From the NCBI GenBank assembly GCA_025738555.1, contig JAOVFP010000001.1, forward strand, positions 8,184,001 to 8,248,000: DNA of 64,000 bases, in the 5' to 3' direction. Each line of letters begins with the position of its first letter. Within the stretch, counting starts at the first letter, position 1. Under the pieces are notes generated by a model, which was not told the origin of the DNA, searched no databases, and worked only from the letters and a program-made list of their open reading frames with translations. The DNA is from Cyathus striatus. Lineage: Eukaryota > Basidiomycota > Agaricomycetes > Agaricales > Nidulariaceae. The translations under genes and the position numbers were made by a program. This document shows positions 48,941-60,400 of the stretch, piece after piece.

Positions 48941-49890
48941 CTTGTATTTTGCAGACTTGAGCAGAAGAGATATATCATTTTAAATCCCGAGAGTTTTTGA
49001 GGTAAGTGTGCGAAGGGTGTGTGTCGAAAAATGCAAGTTTGCATATCTATGATACTTTGCATACCGATGATCATGATAGTATAGTATCTGGCTTCCTGGA
49101 ATTAATAATCTACAAATTTCACGGTACAGTATGCATGTAGTCCAGAGAGCTATTAAAACGAGTTCATGTTCATACAGTAACTACTGAGCAAGGAATACGA
49201 GTATTTGAGCAGGGCGCATAATGTATTTTGATGGAACCTAAATGCACTCAACGTTATAGTATCTGGCTTTCTAGAATTAATAATCTGTATTCAATCGTTT
49301 CACGATATCTTTTCAAGGTTACTCGCCTTGTATTTTGCAGATTTGAGCAGACGAGATATATCATTTTCAATCCCGAGAGTTTTGAGGTAAGTATGCGAAG
49401 GGTATGTGTCGAAAATTGCGAGTTTGCATACCCATGACACTTTGCATACCGATGATCATGATAGTATAGTATCTGGCTTCCTGGAATTGATAATCTATAT
49501 ATTTCACAGTACAGTATGCATGTAGTCCAGAGAGCTATTAAAACGAGTTCATGTTCATACAGTTACTACTGAGCAAGGTATGGCAATACGAGTATTTGAG
49601 TAGGGCGCATAATATATTTTGATGGAACACAACTGCATTCAACATCATAGTATCTGGCTTCCTGGAATTAATAATCTATAAATTTCACGGTACAGTAGGC
49701 ATGTAGCCCGGGGAGCTATTAAAATGAGTACATGCTCATACAGTAACTACTGAGCAAGGTATGGCAATACGAGTGTTTGAGCAGGGCGCATAATGTATTT
49801 TGATGGAAACCAATTGCACTCAACGTTATAGTATCTTGCTTTCTAGAATTAATAATCTGTATTCAATCGTTTCACGATATCTTTTCACGG
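48941..49890. repeat. Mosaic tandem repeats, about 386 bp
   Basis: CTTGTATTTTGCAGA recurs at 48,941 and 49,327, and ATAGTATCTGGCTT(C/T)CT(G/A)GAATT at about 49,080, 49,257, 49,466, 49,646 and 49,828. Pieces alternate between two sub-units (CTTCCTGG and CTTTCTAG types), so the array has been shuffled. No ORF. Confidence 0.6.
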
Positions 49891-50102
49891 TTACTCGTAT
49901 ATCTCTCTGTGTGTTCATCTCTGCGCATTGCGTGTAAATCTTGACATCGACTTCAAGCTCAAGCAGTACAAAATCAGCGAATACCTCATAATATTTAGTG
50001 TGTACTCCTTTTTCTTAGCATAGTCATCCACAAACGGCACGATTCACGAGATCTCTAATTTATTAGCGTTATAATTGAAGAAACACTAGTAAGCAGCACT
50101 AT

Positions 50103-51748
50103 CTAATTTGCAACCGCACCACCAAGTAGCCCAGTCATTTGTAATAGCTGTGTCCTCTGCTCTTCGATTTCTTTTTCTTTTCTCTCGAGCTCCTTATTTT
50201 TCTCATCGAGCTCTCGCATCCGCGCTTCAAGCTCCTTCATCAAAGAATGGCTGTTTGCAACCCTAGCTTGCTTCAGCTTTGATGTTAGCTTCGTGAAGAA
50301 GTTTGCCAAGTCAACACATTCGCTATTGGCTTCATCGTGCAATGTCTTTGACACGAAGTGAATGGCTCCACTTGACTCACCGGTGTGACGGGCGAGGACG
50401 AGAACCCAAGCCCCTGTTGATAATGATAACCTCTCCGTCTATTCGTGATATTAAATGAAAGTTCATATGACTGATAAAAGAATTATGTACCTTAGCGATG
50501 ATGGGCCCGATGTCTCTGTTGAAACGCTGACTTGCACTAGCACGGTCCAGTATCTCCGGTTCCAATTTCTTTGTCCGGACTATCTCTGAAGGTGGTATGA
50601 AACACTATATCAAAGTTAAACATTCGATCTATTACGCACTGTAGTTCAAGCTACCCCGCTGAACACCTTCCACAGTTCCAAAACGTTTCTCTTTCTCTTC
50701 CATGGTTACAGGTTTTCTACGCCCAAGGAAGTTAACCAACCTTGGATCGTAGCTGTTCTTATTTGTACCCGCTGGAAGCGCTGATGATGACTCTGAAGGG
50801 TTCATAGTAAGAACAGGGTCGATAAAACTATTGTCAATAAGTTCATGTGTGTTCTAAGAGATATATCAGTACATCACGCACGAAGTAATAACAGGATCTG
50901 TGGCAAGATGAGTTGGTGAGGACTCCGAAGGGTCCATGGCAAGGAGAACAGGGTCAATAAAACGATTGTCAATAAGCCCGGGTGGGCTCTAAGAGATATA
51001 TCAGTACATCACGCATAAAATAATAACCAGAACATGATTTACAGTTAGTACGGCCACAGACTCATCAGTAGTGGCAGGATCGGAGCTGAGTGGCAACGCG
51101 TTCTTATCAGCTGCAGGCGAATTGGGGGCATGTGCGCTCTAATAAGTATTAGTAAGTCAAGCAAGATAATAAACAAAACGCGAATTACAGTTGGTACACT
51201 CTCGTATCCGCTAGGTTCAGCAACACCAGGAGAGGCATCCAAATCTAAGGACTTTAACTGCATAAAAATATGAGCAAATACTAAAGCTCTAAGACACACT
51301 ATGAGATAATTCTGTCCAGCCTTCGTATGGGGGCACTGGCTGCGAAGTGGCCTGTCAGTACATACGTTACATCGCCTCTGACTGCGAGTGGTTGGAATAG
51401 GTTCAGGTGGGCTCTAAGATTACATCAGTACATCACGCAAAGTAATAACAAAAAAGTGATTTACAGATGCGTTCTCGTCTCCATCAGGTTCAGCGACAAC
51501 GGGTGTGATGTCCATATCCTGGGACTTTAACAGCATAAGAAATGAGTAAATACTAAAGCTCTAAGACGCACTGCGAGATAAAGTTGTCCGGCTTTCGTAT
51601 GAGGGCACTGGACGCGAAGTGGCCGGCTAGGACATTTAGTACATCTTTGTGGTGTGCTGTTGTTGTTGGGGAGTCTTGTCACGGTTTCCTTCTGGGATCT
51701 GGTCGACTTCTTTCTGCTGGAATTTGCTTTCTGGCCCTTTGATTTCAT
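50103..51748 (-). CDS. Protein with two CPH zinc-like modules and coiled coil
   Basis: Unrecognised. Nine exons join in phase to about 415 residues. A basic N terminus (GQKANSSRKKSTRSQKE) leads to CTKCPSRPLRVQCPHTKAGQ. A short exon follows, and then a near copy, CNVCTDRPLRSQCPHTKAGQ. Each is a C-x2-C-x8-C-x-H cluster that could bind zinc. Two further exons share LIDN(R/S)FIDPVL and PSESS. The C-terminal exon reads GAWVLVLARHTGESSGAIHF then a coiled coil rich in Glu and Lys (ELEARMRELDEKNKELERKE), ending GGAVAN. The introns following the two zinc-like exons are nearly identical too, so exon and intron were duplicated together. Its start (51748) lies 456 bp from the divergent transposase start. 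A nucleic-acid-binding, oligomerising partner of the transposase is an inference from zinc clusters, coiled coil and position. Confidence 0.65.
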
Positions 51749-52203
51749 GGAGGAATGGATAAGAAGTGAACAGACGGAGTAAAGGTGAGAGGTATTTTTT
51801 GGCAGCGGAAAAACAGACCAAGGCAAGTATAAGGCACAATTTGTGCAGGATGATATGGTACCTGTTTTCTGTTTCTTACTTCGACACTAAGTGCCAATAT
51901 CAGAGGCATACAAATGCAAATATGCGCTGATCAGATTGTACACGGGAAATGGTCGCGCTTGATACCTATAGGGTAAATCAAGTTTCAAATGTCAAAAATA
52001 ATAGTTATTCTTATTCAAACACTGTATCTTCTTACTTCGACACTAAGTGCCAATATCAGAGGTATACAGATGCAAATATGCGCTGATCGGATTGTACACG
52101 GGAAATGATCGCACTTCATACCTAGTAAATCGAGTTTCAAGTGTCAAAAAGAATAGATATTATTTTTGAAGCACCGTGTCGTTTCTTACAACTATCTCTT
52201 GCA
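51749..52203. promoter_or_regulatory. Divergent promoter region with 156-bp duplication
   Basis: Lies between the leftward zinc/coiled-coil gene and the rightward transposase gene. Two tandem copies with a 156-bp period (51,875-52,030 and 52,031 to about 52,185) each contain CTTACTTCGACACTAAGTGC, ATGCAAATATGCGCTGATC and TGTACACGGGAAATG. A duplicated control region for both genes is likely. Confidence 0.5.
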
Positions 52204-55200
52204 ATGTCCTCCATTCCACGTAAACGTCGCGAGCGATTTAAGGAGCCAGAGGAGATCAAATGTATCCCGGGATTATATGCTGAAAGAGAACCAGAAAGGA
52301 TAGTGCGTGCCCCAGGACTTTTTAAATCCTCAACGCTATCATTATCGTCATTTTTGTCGGCTTCAGCGTCTGTGTCGGTTTCGTCATCTGGGCCTTATGA
52401 GCCAGTCTCATCCCCTCAAAAAAAACAGCGATTGGTGAAGAACCCACGCTCTAATACTGGTCAACATCGATCACGCAACCCTATGTCTGTGTCGAGGAAT
52501 GATGAAGTATCCAGTGAATTAGTTCAGATTATCCACGGAGGTTCAGATGTGCTCCAGGAATATGACAATGGTCTACCATTGTGGTCTGATTGGACGCATG
52601 AAGAATACATTCTCAATAATTTTCCCTTCCTAAATGACGGCAGTGTGCCTTTCAGTGAAGTAGATCTCGACGACATCTTTTATTCGTACCATGTCAGCGT
52701 GTTTTACGGTGGGATTGGTTTTGAACGAGTTAGCAAGGAGTTGTTTCTTGTTCAAGGTTGGGATTCCACAAAGAATAACAGTATGCCAGTAAGTGGTTCA
52801 TAGATCTATCTTCTGTGTACGGTATTACTGATGACCAAAATTTAGAATCGTTGGTTTCATCTGCAATGGTGGCTAGTGGATGGAGATATGACTGCAGTGT
52901 GCACCTGCAATTCCAAAAAGTCACCTTGCGTACATGCTAAATTTCTGTATGTCTTTGGTAAGGAAAGGTTCTCGAATAGTAATGAAATTCCCAATGGTAT
53001 TTTTTCGCAACTTCAACACATATCCCATAACTAACTCGTTCATATAAAGTACCTTCTGATGTGACACTGTTTCATCGCGAAATATTTCCAGAGTCGAATA
53101 CATCGTATCATTTGTTTTCAGTGAATACGGGAGCAGGTCTCCTTGATCGAATTATTATATCACATGAAGGCTTGGACGACGGTAGTGGCAGCTGGGAATG
53201 CCAAAAATGTAACCTGTCAATGTGCCCGCATATTATTAAAACGCGGCACAAGCTCCAGCAAATCCTGCACTGCAATCCTGAGGCACGAGATGACATTGCA
53301 CTCAATTACGACCTCTTGGAGAACTCAAGTGAGCTAATATTTCATACATGTTTCCCTTCTGACACGTTCCATACAAGGTCAACAATTCCACTCTGATTCT
53401 GATCCAGACAAAGGGATATCGTATCTACCGATAATGCCTCCTAGCTGGGCGCGTTTGGAAACAGACGCCAAGCTCTACCATAAAAAGCCAAGGCCACTAC
53501 CTCCACCACCTCTTCTTATTGAATTAGGTGAACATATGCGGTGTATATGCGGTTCTGGACTTGAAAATTCAGGACCAATGGTGATCAAATCATGTACTGT
53601 ATACGGGCTTAGCGGTGCACATGTGACCGAAATTCAACTTCGGAAGTGTAACAACTGTCTTTGCTCAGACCGATTCATCGGTCCCGACTGCAGAGATATC
53701 GAAATCCTGAATCTCAATAACCGTTACTTATTTACACATGAGCTTCTGGAGCGCTATACATCGGCTTACACCATTTCTCCTACTCCTTTCGTGGCTTTTC
53801 GTTTTGGAAGTCAGTCGTGGTTACGCAGATAATGGAACCGGGATCCCTTTCGTCAATGATTTCATCTTCCGTGCCGCTTGGTTCACATATGCCGATCTCT
53901 TATGTTTAGAAAATGATATGCGGTGTCATATCTGCGGTCCGGCTCCAGATAATGTAATTTTTGATGGCGTCTCCATCTCGTTCAGCCGCAAGCAGCTCCG
54001 TTCCTCCATTAAGCCACCGACAGCTATATCACCACATTCGGAACGAAAAGACAAAGTGTCTTATGTCAGCAAGCAGCAGCTCATACTGGACCGTAAGCTA
54101 CGGAAACTAATACGTACCGTCATGACCAAAAAAACGCATCTTAATAATTCTTTCATTCGTGGTGATGACGAAGAAAGTATGCTTTTGCAACTACCTGACG
54201 TCAATCCGGCATTGGGACGTCTAGCGGCACGTTTATTCATGGGAGACACTTGGCCAGACGATAGTTATGTCTATTTGTTTTCGGAGGTTCGGATATCATT
54301 ATCTCAGTAAATATTTAGATATTAACTATTGTTTCAACAGATAGCAGCAGAAGAATCGATTGTACAGATGGTGAACAGGCTTGGCTACGACGCCCTTAGA
54401 AATTTCAATCACACGAAAAGTGACGACGCCCTCTCTCGATTGGTAAACATTCCATCAATCTATCTGGTTTTACGACATGAATATACCAAAGAAAACACAT
54501 ATTCGGAAGACCTAATTGATGTTTGCATCTGGATAGAAAGCCGTGCACATGAGACGTTGGATAAGCTTATAGCGCAAAGTCTGTCTACTCAATCTAGTCC
54601 TGTTTCGGAAACTCCAAAAGATGACTGGAAATTGGTAAGTGTCTGTTTTCGCTTAATCATTTTCTTTCTTTGCGACCCGTAATATTAGACAGGTAGTTGC
54701 TACAGCATGCCGCAGATACGACATAGGCCAATCTATCCTGGGTTGAAACACGATAGGTCACAAGATAAAGGTGGACAAGACCGGGGTGCTGAGTGTTCGA
54801 AGTACTATGCTCAGTACTCGCCCCAACGCCTGACCAGAGGAATCATGGCCGCCTGGTGTACACATTCCATTTGCTATGGTTTTCATTCTATGCCAAGCAG
54901 CGAAGGCCGTGATGATGTTTTCTCGGCTCTCTATACACGATGGAGAGTTCCACCAAAGCGGGTGATTTATGACTTCGCTTGTGCTCTGGGTCCTTACTGT
55001 ATGACACGAGAAGGGGATTTTTTTTCCGAGACTAAGTTTCTAATTGACCACTTCCATGCCGCAGGTCATAAAAAATGTTCAACAGCCTGCTTTCTGAAAC
55101 GATCCGTTACTGCAGATCCCCGATTAAAAGGTCTCAACTCGAGTGCCGCCGAGTGTGGTAACTCAGTGATGGCGCGTATCCGCAAGTCAGTCAGCTACAT

Positions 55201-55306
55201 GGGGCAATACCGTGCTACATTGTACATGAAGACTTTTCTTTGTATCTGGAACTGCACCAAAATGCAAAAGCTCGCTGGATATAATGCAGTGCATAATAGT
55301 AGTTAG
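52204..55306 (+). pseudogene. KDZ-like transposase with one apparent frameshift
   Basis: Resembles KDZ-superfamily transposases of the kind with cysteine clusters. Exons 52204-52788, 52846-52996, 53050-53328, 53378-54286, 54341-54634 and 54689-55306 give about 945 residues. Order: Ser-rich N terminus; SWIM-like cluster VCTCNSKKSPCVHAKF; CQKCNLSMCPHIIKTRHKLQ; a CxC segment (MRCICGSGLE ... LRKCNNCLCSDRFIGPDC); CHICGPAPDNVIFDGVSISF; then the catalytic half with RPIYPGLKHD, VIYDFACALGPYC, FLIDHFHAAGHKKC and LNSSAAECGNSVMARIRKSV, which supply candidate Asp/Asp/Glu residues. Near 53,800 the frame must shift by one base between TPFVAF and VLEVSRGYA, with homology-like sequence on both sides. No intron explains it. 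All else is intact, so this is a very recent lesion or a sequence error. The fourth donor (GTTCGG) is unusual. Confidence 0.65.
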
Positions 55307-56244
55307 GAATACTATTATTCTTCGTTGTGGTAATCTGTTGACATGGACAATTAAATAATTTGATTAGCCGTTTGCAAGGCAATGAATAAAATATGTATGT
55401 CACGGGTGCATAGATACGGAAAATTGAAAAGATGGCAGTGATATCTCGTTGATATGTCGAAAGGGTTACAATGCGGCATTCTGTGAGCTGACCTCGAAGC
55501 TATGCCAAGAAAAGATAAAATAAGGGGTGATAACAAAAGATAATCGACTTGAATGATGAGCTATACCGGAAAAAAAAAATCGGAAAGGCATGGTGTAAGA
55601 AATATGTACCATCAAGGGTATAGAAATTTGAAGAAATTGAAAAAGATGGCGGCAATGTGGCGTTGATATGTCAAAGGAGAAAAATAACGGTGTTCTGTGA
55701 GTTGAATTGCTATACCCAGAAAAGATAAAATACCGGTGATAAAAAAATGATAATAGATGCTAAGCTATAACCAGAAAAGAGAAAATGACCGTGTTCGATG
55801 ACTTCAATGATTCTCAAGAGAAATAATTCGGAATAATCCGAAATGCGGATTTGTTGTTCTGGTAACATGCCCGTATGTCGCTAGTTCGATGACTCCAATG
55901 ATTCTCAAGAGAAATAATTCGGAATAATCCGAAATGCAGATTTGTTGTTCTGGTAACATGCATGTATGTCGCTATGAGGCTAATAAGGTAAAGTGGCTTC
56001 GATCGCACCTGTTGGTTCTCAAACATACATACTTCTAATGAGAAAAAGCTACAGAGAAACCTTATCGTACAGAAGTGCACTACGTCACCTTGCGAATCCT
56101 GCATAAAGTTCGGAAGTACTGATTCACGCGAATCTTTATTTGGTAGCAGTACGTAACGCCGTTTTTTTAACTCTTATCCCTGAAACACGGACATATCCAA
56201 CTGAGTCTGTCATGTACTAAAACACTCGTCAGTGTCCTTTATAG
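55307..56244. other. Spacer with 91-bp tandem duplication
   Basis: Downstream of the transposase. 55,794-55,884 is repeated at 55,885-55,974 with few changes (GATTCTCAAGAGAAATAATT and the palindromic CGGAATAATCCG in each). Before it, a looser repeat of GAAAAGATAAAATA-type words occurs at 55,510, 55,720 and 55,775. The final 80 bp carry the promoter motif shared with copy 1 (see 43,500-43,735). Confidence 0.5.
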
Positions 56245-57306
56245 ATGTCTTTCAACGTACTCCCGACCTCCAAATCTTTTTTCCCATACCCACCCAACAT
56301 GTCCAGCAACCAATTCCAAAATACAAGGGCGTTCTTTTACGCAGTTGGAATGTCAGAGGGTCCCTTGAAATCGTATATAATCAACTCTACGAAAGTAAGT
56401 TAATTTTCGTGAGTATGTTTAATCATACGCTCACGGTTTTCAGTTCCCAACATGCCTTTTTGCCCTCGACTACCCCGACGAGGATTCAATCGTTACCTCG
56501 CGGTTGCGTCGCGAGGTGAACGAAATAGAAGATTATATCAACAAAGTAACGTGCGACGATTGTCATACTGACGGTATGGAAATCCTGTATTCTAAATGTG
56601 ACAATATTTACTTAACATATGCTCATAGATGCTGATTGTGTCGTGGCTTTTGGAAATCATGGCCCGACCTGTGAAAGGTGCAAATCGCGGGATAACGACA
56701 AGAGCTGCTTGGCGGACGATTGCTGGATTCCAGAAATGGACTTTCTACCAGCGAAGAGTCTAAGAGAATACGTTAAAAGTACGTTTGGTTTCTTTCATGT
56801 TATTACCACAAATAATAACGTGAAATTATATAGATATCCTTGTTTTAAACAAGTACAGGATAACACCACAGATCGCACGATACCAATACACGCATTACGA
56901 AACCGCGCGATACGCGCATTATCTTATCGAAATTGTTTTACCGTCGTTAATCAACCACATACGCATGGTTGGAAGCTTGGAGTCACTACAAATGAACAAT
57001 ATCATCGACTCAGATTTCAACTACGATGATTTTAAGAAATGGGCCGACGACATCACATCGCTTCTACGACAATTACCCCGCAAGAACGAATTGGAGGTAT
57101 TTTGGAGGAACCTTTCAAAGAACAACACGGCATTGTCGCCACAGCCTCCATCGACTCAAACAACGTCTTCAGCATGGGGTAATTTTAACAAAATGGGATT
57201 AGAACTATTCCGAATCAGGTATGACCAGACAGAGATGCATGACGACTGGAGGAAACCACTTCCGGAATGGAAAGTGGTATGGTCGAGGAGTGATTACAAC
57301 TTCTAA
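56245..57306 (+). CDS. Cysteine-cluster protein, copy 3
   Basis: Paralogue of the gene at 42,368-43,467, in mirror orientation at the other end of the element core. Exons 56245-56394, 56444-56573, 56629-56778 and 56834-57306 join in phase to 300 residues; introns are 49, 55 and 55 bp. N terminus FFYAVGMSEGPLKSYIINST matches FYAVGMKKGPLRSFILNT. Cysteine cluster: CDDCHTDDADC then CERC and a further Cys. Then YETARYAHYLIEIVLPSL, DFNYDDFKKWADDI and the terminal EWKVVWSRSDYNF. All three intron positions match copy 1. Divergence at protein level is high (roughly 35-40 percent identity by eye) while the structure is kept, so the pair is old and under constraint. Function unknown. Confidence 0.75.
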
Positions 57307-57419
57307 AGGAGATCGGTCGTCAGTGTCGTTGTATCATATTGTGTCTACTGTGTCTACTGTACAGTTCTGGTGATGTAATAAATGTAGAATATCTTGCCTC
57401 CTACCGCCACCTTGTTGAG

Positions 57420-60400
57420 ATGACAGAAGGTTAGTCTCATCGCGCTGGTTCCAGATGTTGACTCATCAGTTGGTGTGTGAAATTTTAAAGCATAAAATAA
57501 CACGGTTATCACATTTGTCAACATATGTCATATACCATCAATCATGGGAAATCTAGTCTACATGCACCACTTCTACCTCATTAACGTAGATCATCTATTT
57601 CACCGTTAGAAATGTAGGATAGACTGGAGCCGTTCAGAGAGATGTAGATATTGCTTAATATATATTTTTCATAAGATAAAGTCGGATAATGCGCTGATGT
57701 GTATGAAACATTTAAAAATAAATAACTTGCCTCCTTCCGCCACATTCACCAAATGACAGAAAGCTAGTCTCGTCGCACTGGTTTTAAATGCTGACTCATC
57801 TGTTCTTTTTCTGAATGCTCCGGACAAATATCACACGGTAATCATCATACCGTTAATTCATTTTTCCGCATATGTCGTATAACATTAATTATGGTGCATC
57901 CAGTCTACATGTGCTACTTTTACCTCATTAATGTAGATCCTCTACTTCTTTATAATAAAAATAAGATACACTGGTGCCGTTCGAATATACATAGATATTT
58001 CTCAATATATTGCTACATAAGATAAAGCTAGGTCCCTATAATGCACAAATAAATGCGACAAATAAAATATGAAAATATTGTCTCCTTCCGCCACATTCAC
58101 CAGATGACAGGAATCTAGTCTCGTCGCGCTGCGTTTATGTGCTGACCCCTGTGTCATTTGAAAACGCAAAAAAGGTCCCCATAATGCACTAATAAATGCG
58201 AAAATTAAAAATGAAGATCTTGCCTCCTTCCGCTACATTCACCAGATGACAGGAATCTAGTTTCGTCGCGCTGGTTTTAATTTCCGATGCATCTGTCATT
58301 CTCAGAACACGGAAAACAAATATCCCATGCATATCACTTCTGTCTGCATACGGCACATCCCATCAATCATAGGATATCCAGTCTATATGCACCATTTCTA
58401 CCTCATTAATTTACATCCTCTATTTTGCTATTATAAATGTAGGATACGCATGATCCTTTAAGATAAATGTAGATATATCACAATATACCTATTCCATATG
58501 ATAGATCCCTATAATGCACTAATAAATGCGATAAATTACAAATGAAGATCTTACTTCCTTCCGCCACATTCATCAGATGACAGGTATCTAGTCTCGTCGC
58601 GCTGCGTTCATGTGCTGACTCGTGTGTCATTTTCAGAACGCAGAAAACAAATATCCCACGCCTATCACTTCTGTCCGCCTATGGCACATCCCATCAATTA
58701 AGATAAATCCAGTCTACATGCACCACTTCTACCTCTTTAATTTACATCTTCTACTTTTCAATTATAAATGTAGGATATTCACGGTCCATACAGATAGATG
58801 TAGATATTTCAGAATATACCTCTTTCATATGATAGATCCCCATAATGCACGAATAAATGCAAAAAATTAAACTTGAAAATCTTGCCTCCTTCCGCTACAA
58901 TCATCATATGACAGGAATATAGTCTCGTCGCGCTGCGTTCATGTGCTGACTCATGTGTCATTTTCAGAACGCGGAAAACAAATATCCCACGCCTATCACT
59001 TCTGTCTGCCTATGGCACATCCCATCAATTAAGGTAAATCCAGTCTACATGCACCACTTCTATCTCTTTAATTTAAATCCTCTACTTTTCAATTATAAAT
59101 GTAGGATATTCACGGTCCATACAGATAGATGTAGATATTTCAGAATATACCTCTTTCATATGATAGATCCCCATAATGCATGAATAAATGCATAAATTAA
59201 AAATGAAAATCTTGCCTCCTTCTGCTACAATCATCATATGATAGGAATATAGTCTCGTCGCGCTGCGTTCATGTGCTGACTCATATGTCATTTTCAGAAC
59301 GCGGAAAACAAATATCCCACGCCTATCACTTCTGTCCGCCTATGGCACATCCCATCAATTAAGATAAATCCAGTCTACATGCACCACTTCTACCTCTTTA
59401 ATTTACATCCTCTACTTTTCTATTATAAATGTAGGATATTCACGGTCCATACAGATAGATGTAGATATTTCAGAATATACCTCTTTCATAGGATAGATCC
59501 CTATAATGCATGAATAAATGCAAAAAATTAAACTTGAAAATCTTGCCTCCTTCCGCTACAATCATCATATCATAGGAATATAGTCTCGTCGCGCTGCATT
59601 CATGTGCTGACTCATATGTCATTTTCAGAACGCGGAAAACAAATATCCCACGCCTATCACTTCTGTCCGCCTATGGCACATCCCATCAATTAAGATAAAT
59701 CCAGTCTACATGCACCACTTCTACCTCTTTAATTTACATCCTCTACTTTTCAATTATAAATGTAGGATATTCACGGTCCATACAGATAGATGTAGATATT
59801 TCAGAATATACCTCTTTCATAGGATAGATCCCTATAATGCACGAATAAATGCAAAAAATTAAACTTGAAAATCTTGCCTCCTTCCGCTACAATCATCATA
59901 TCATAGGAATATAGTCTCGTCGCGCTGCATTCATGTGCTGACTCATATGTCATTTTCAGAATGCGGAAAACAAATATCCCACGCCTATCACTTCTGTCCG
60001 CCTATGGCACATCCCATCAATTAAGATAAATCCAGTCTACATGCACCACTTCTACCTCTTTAATTTAAATCCTCTACTTTTCAATTATAAATGTAGGATA
60101 TTCACGGTCCATACAGATAGATGTAGATATTTCAGAATATACCTCTTTCATATGATAGATCCCCATAATGCACGAATAAATGCAAAAAATTAAACTTGAA
60201 AATCTTGCCTCCTTCCGCTACAATCATCATATGATAGGAATATAGTCTCATCGCGCTGCATTCATGTGCTGACTCATATGTCATTTTCAGAACGCGGAAA
60301 ACAAATATCCCACGCCTATCACTTCTGTCCGCCTTTGGCACATCCCATTAATTAAGATAAATCCTGTCTACATGCACCACTTCCACCTCATTAATTTACA

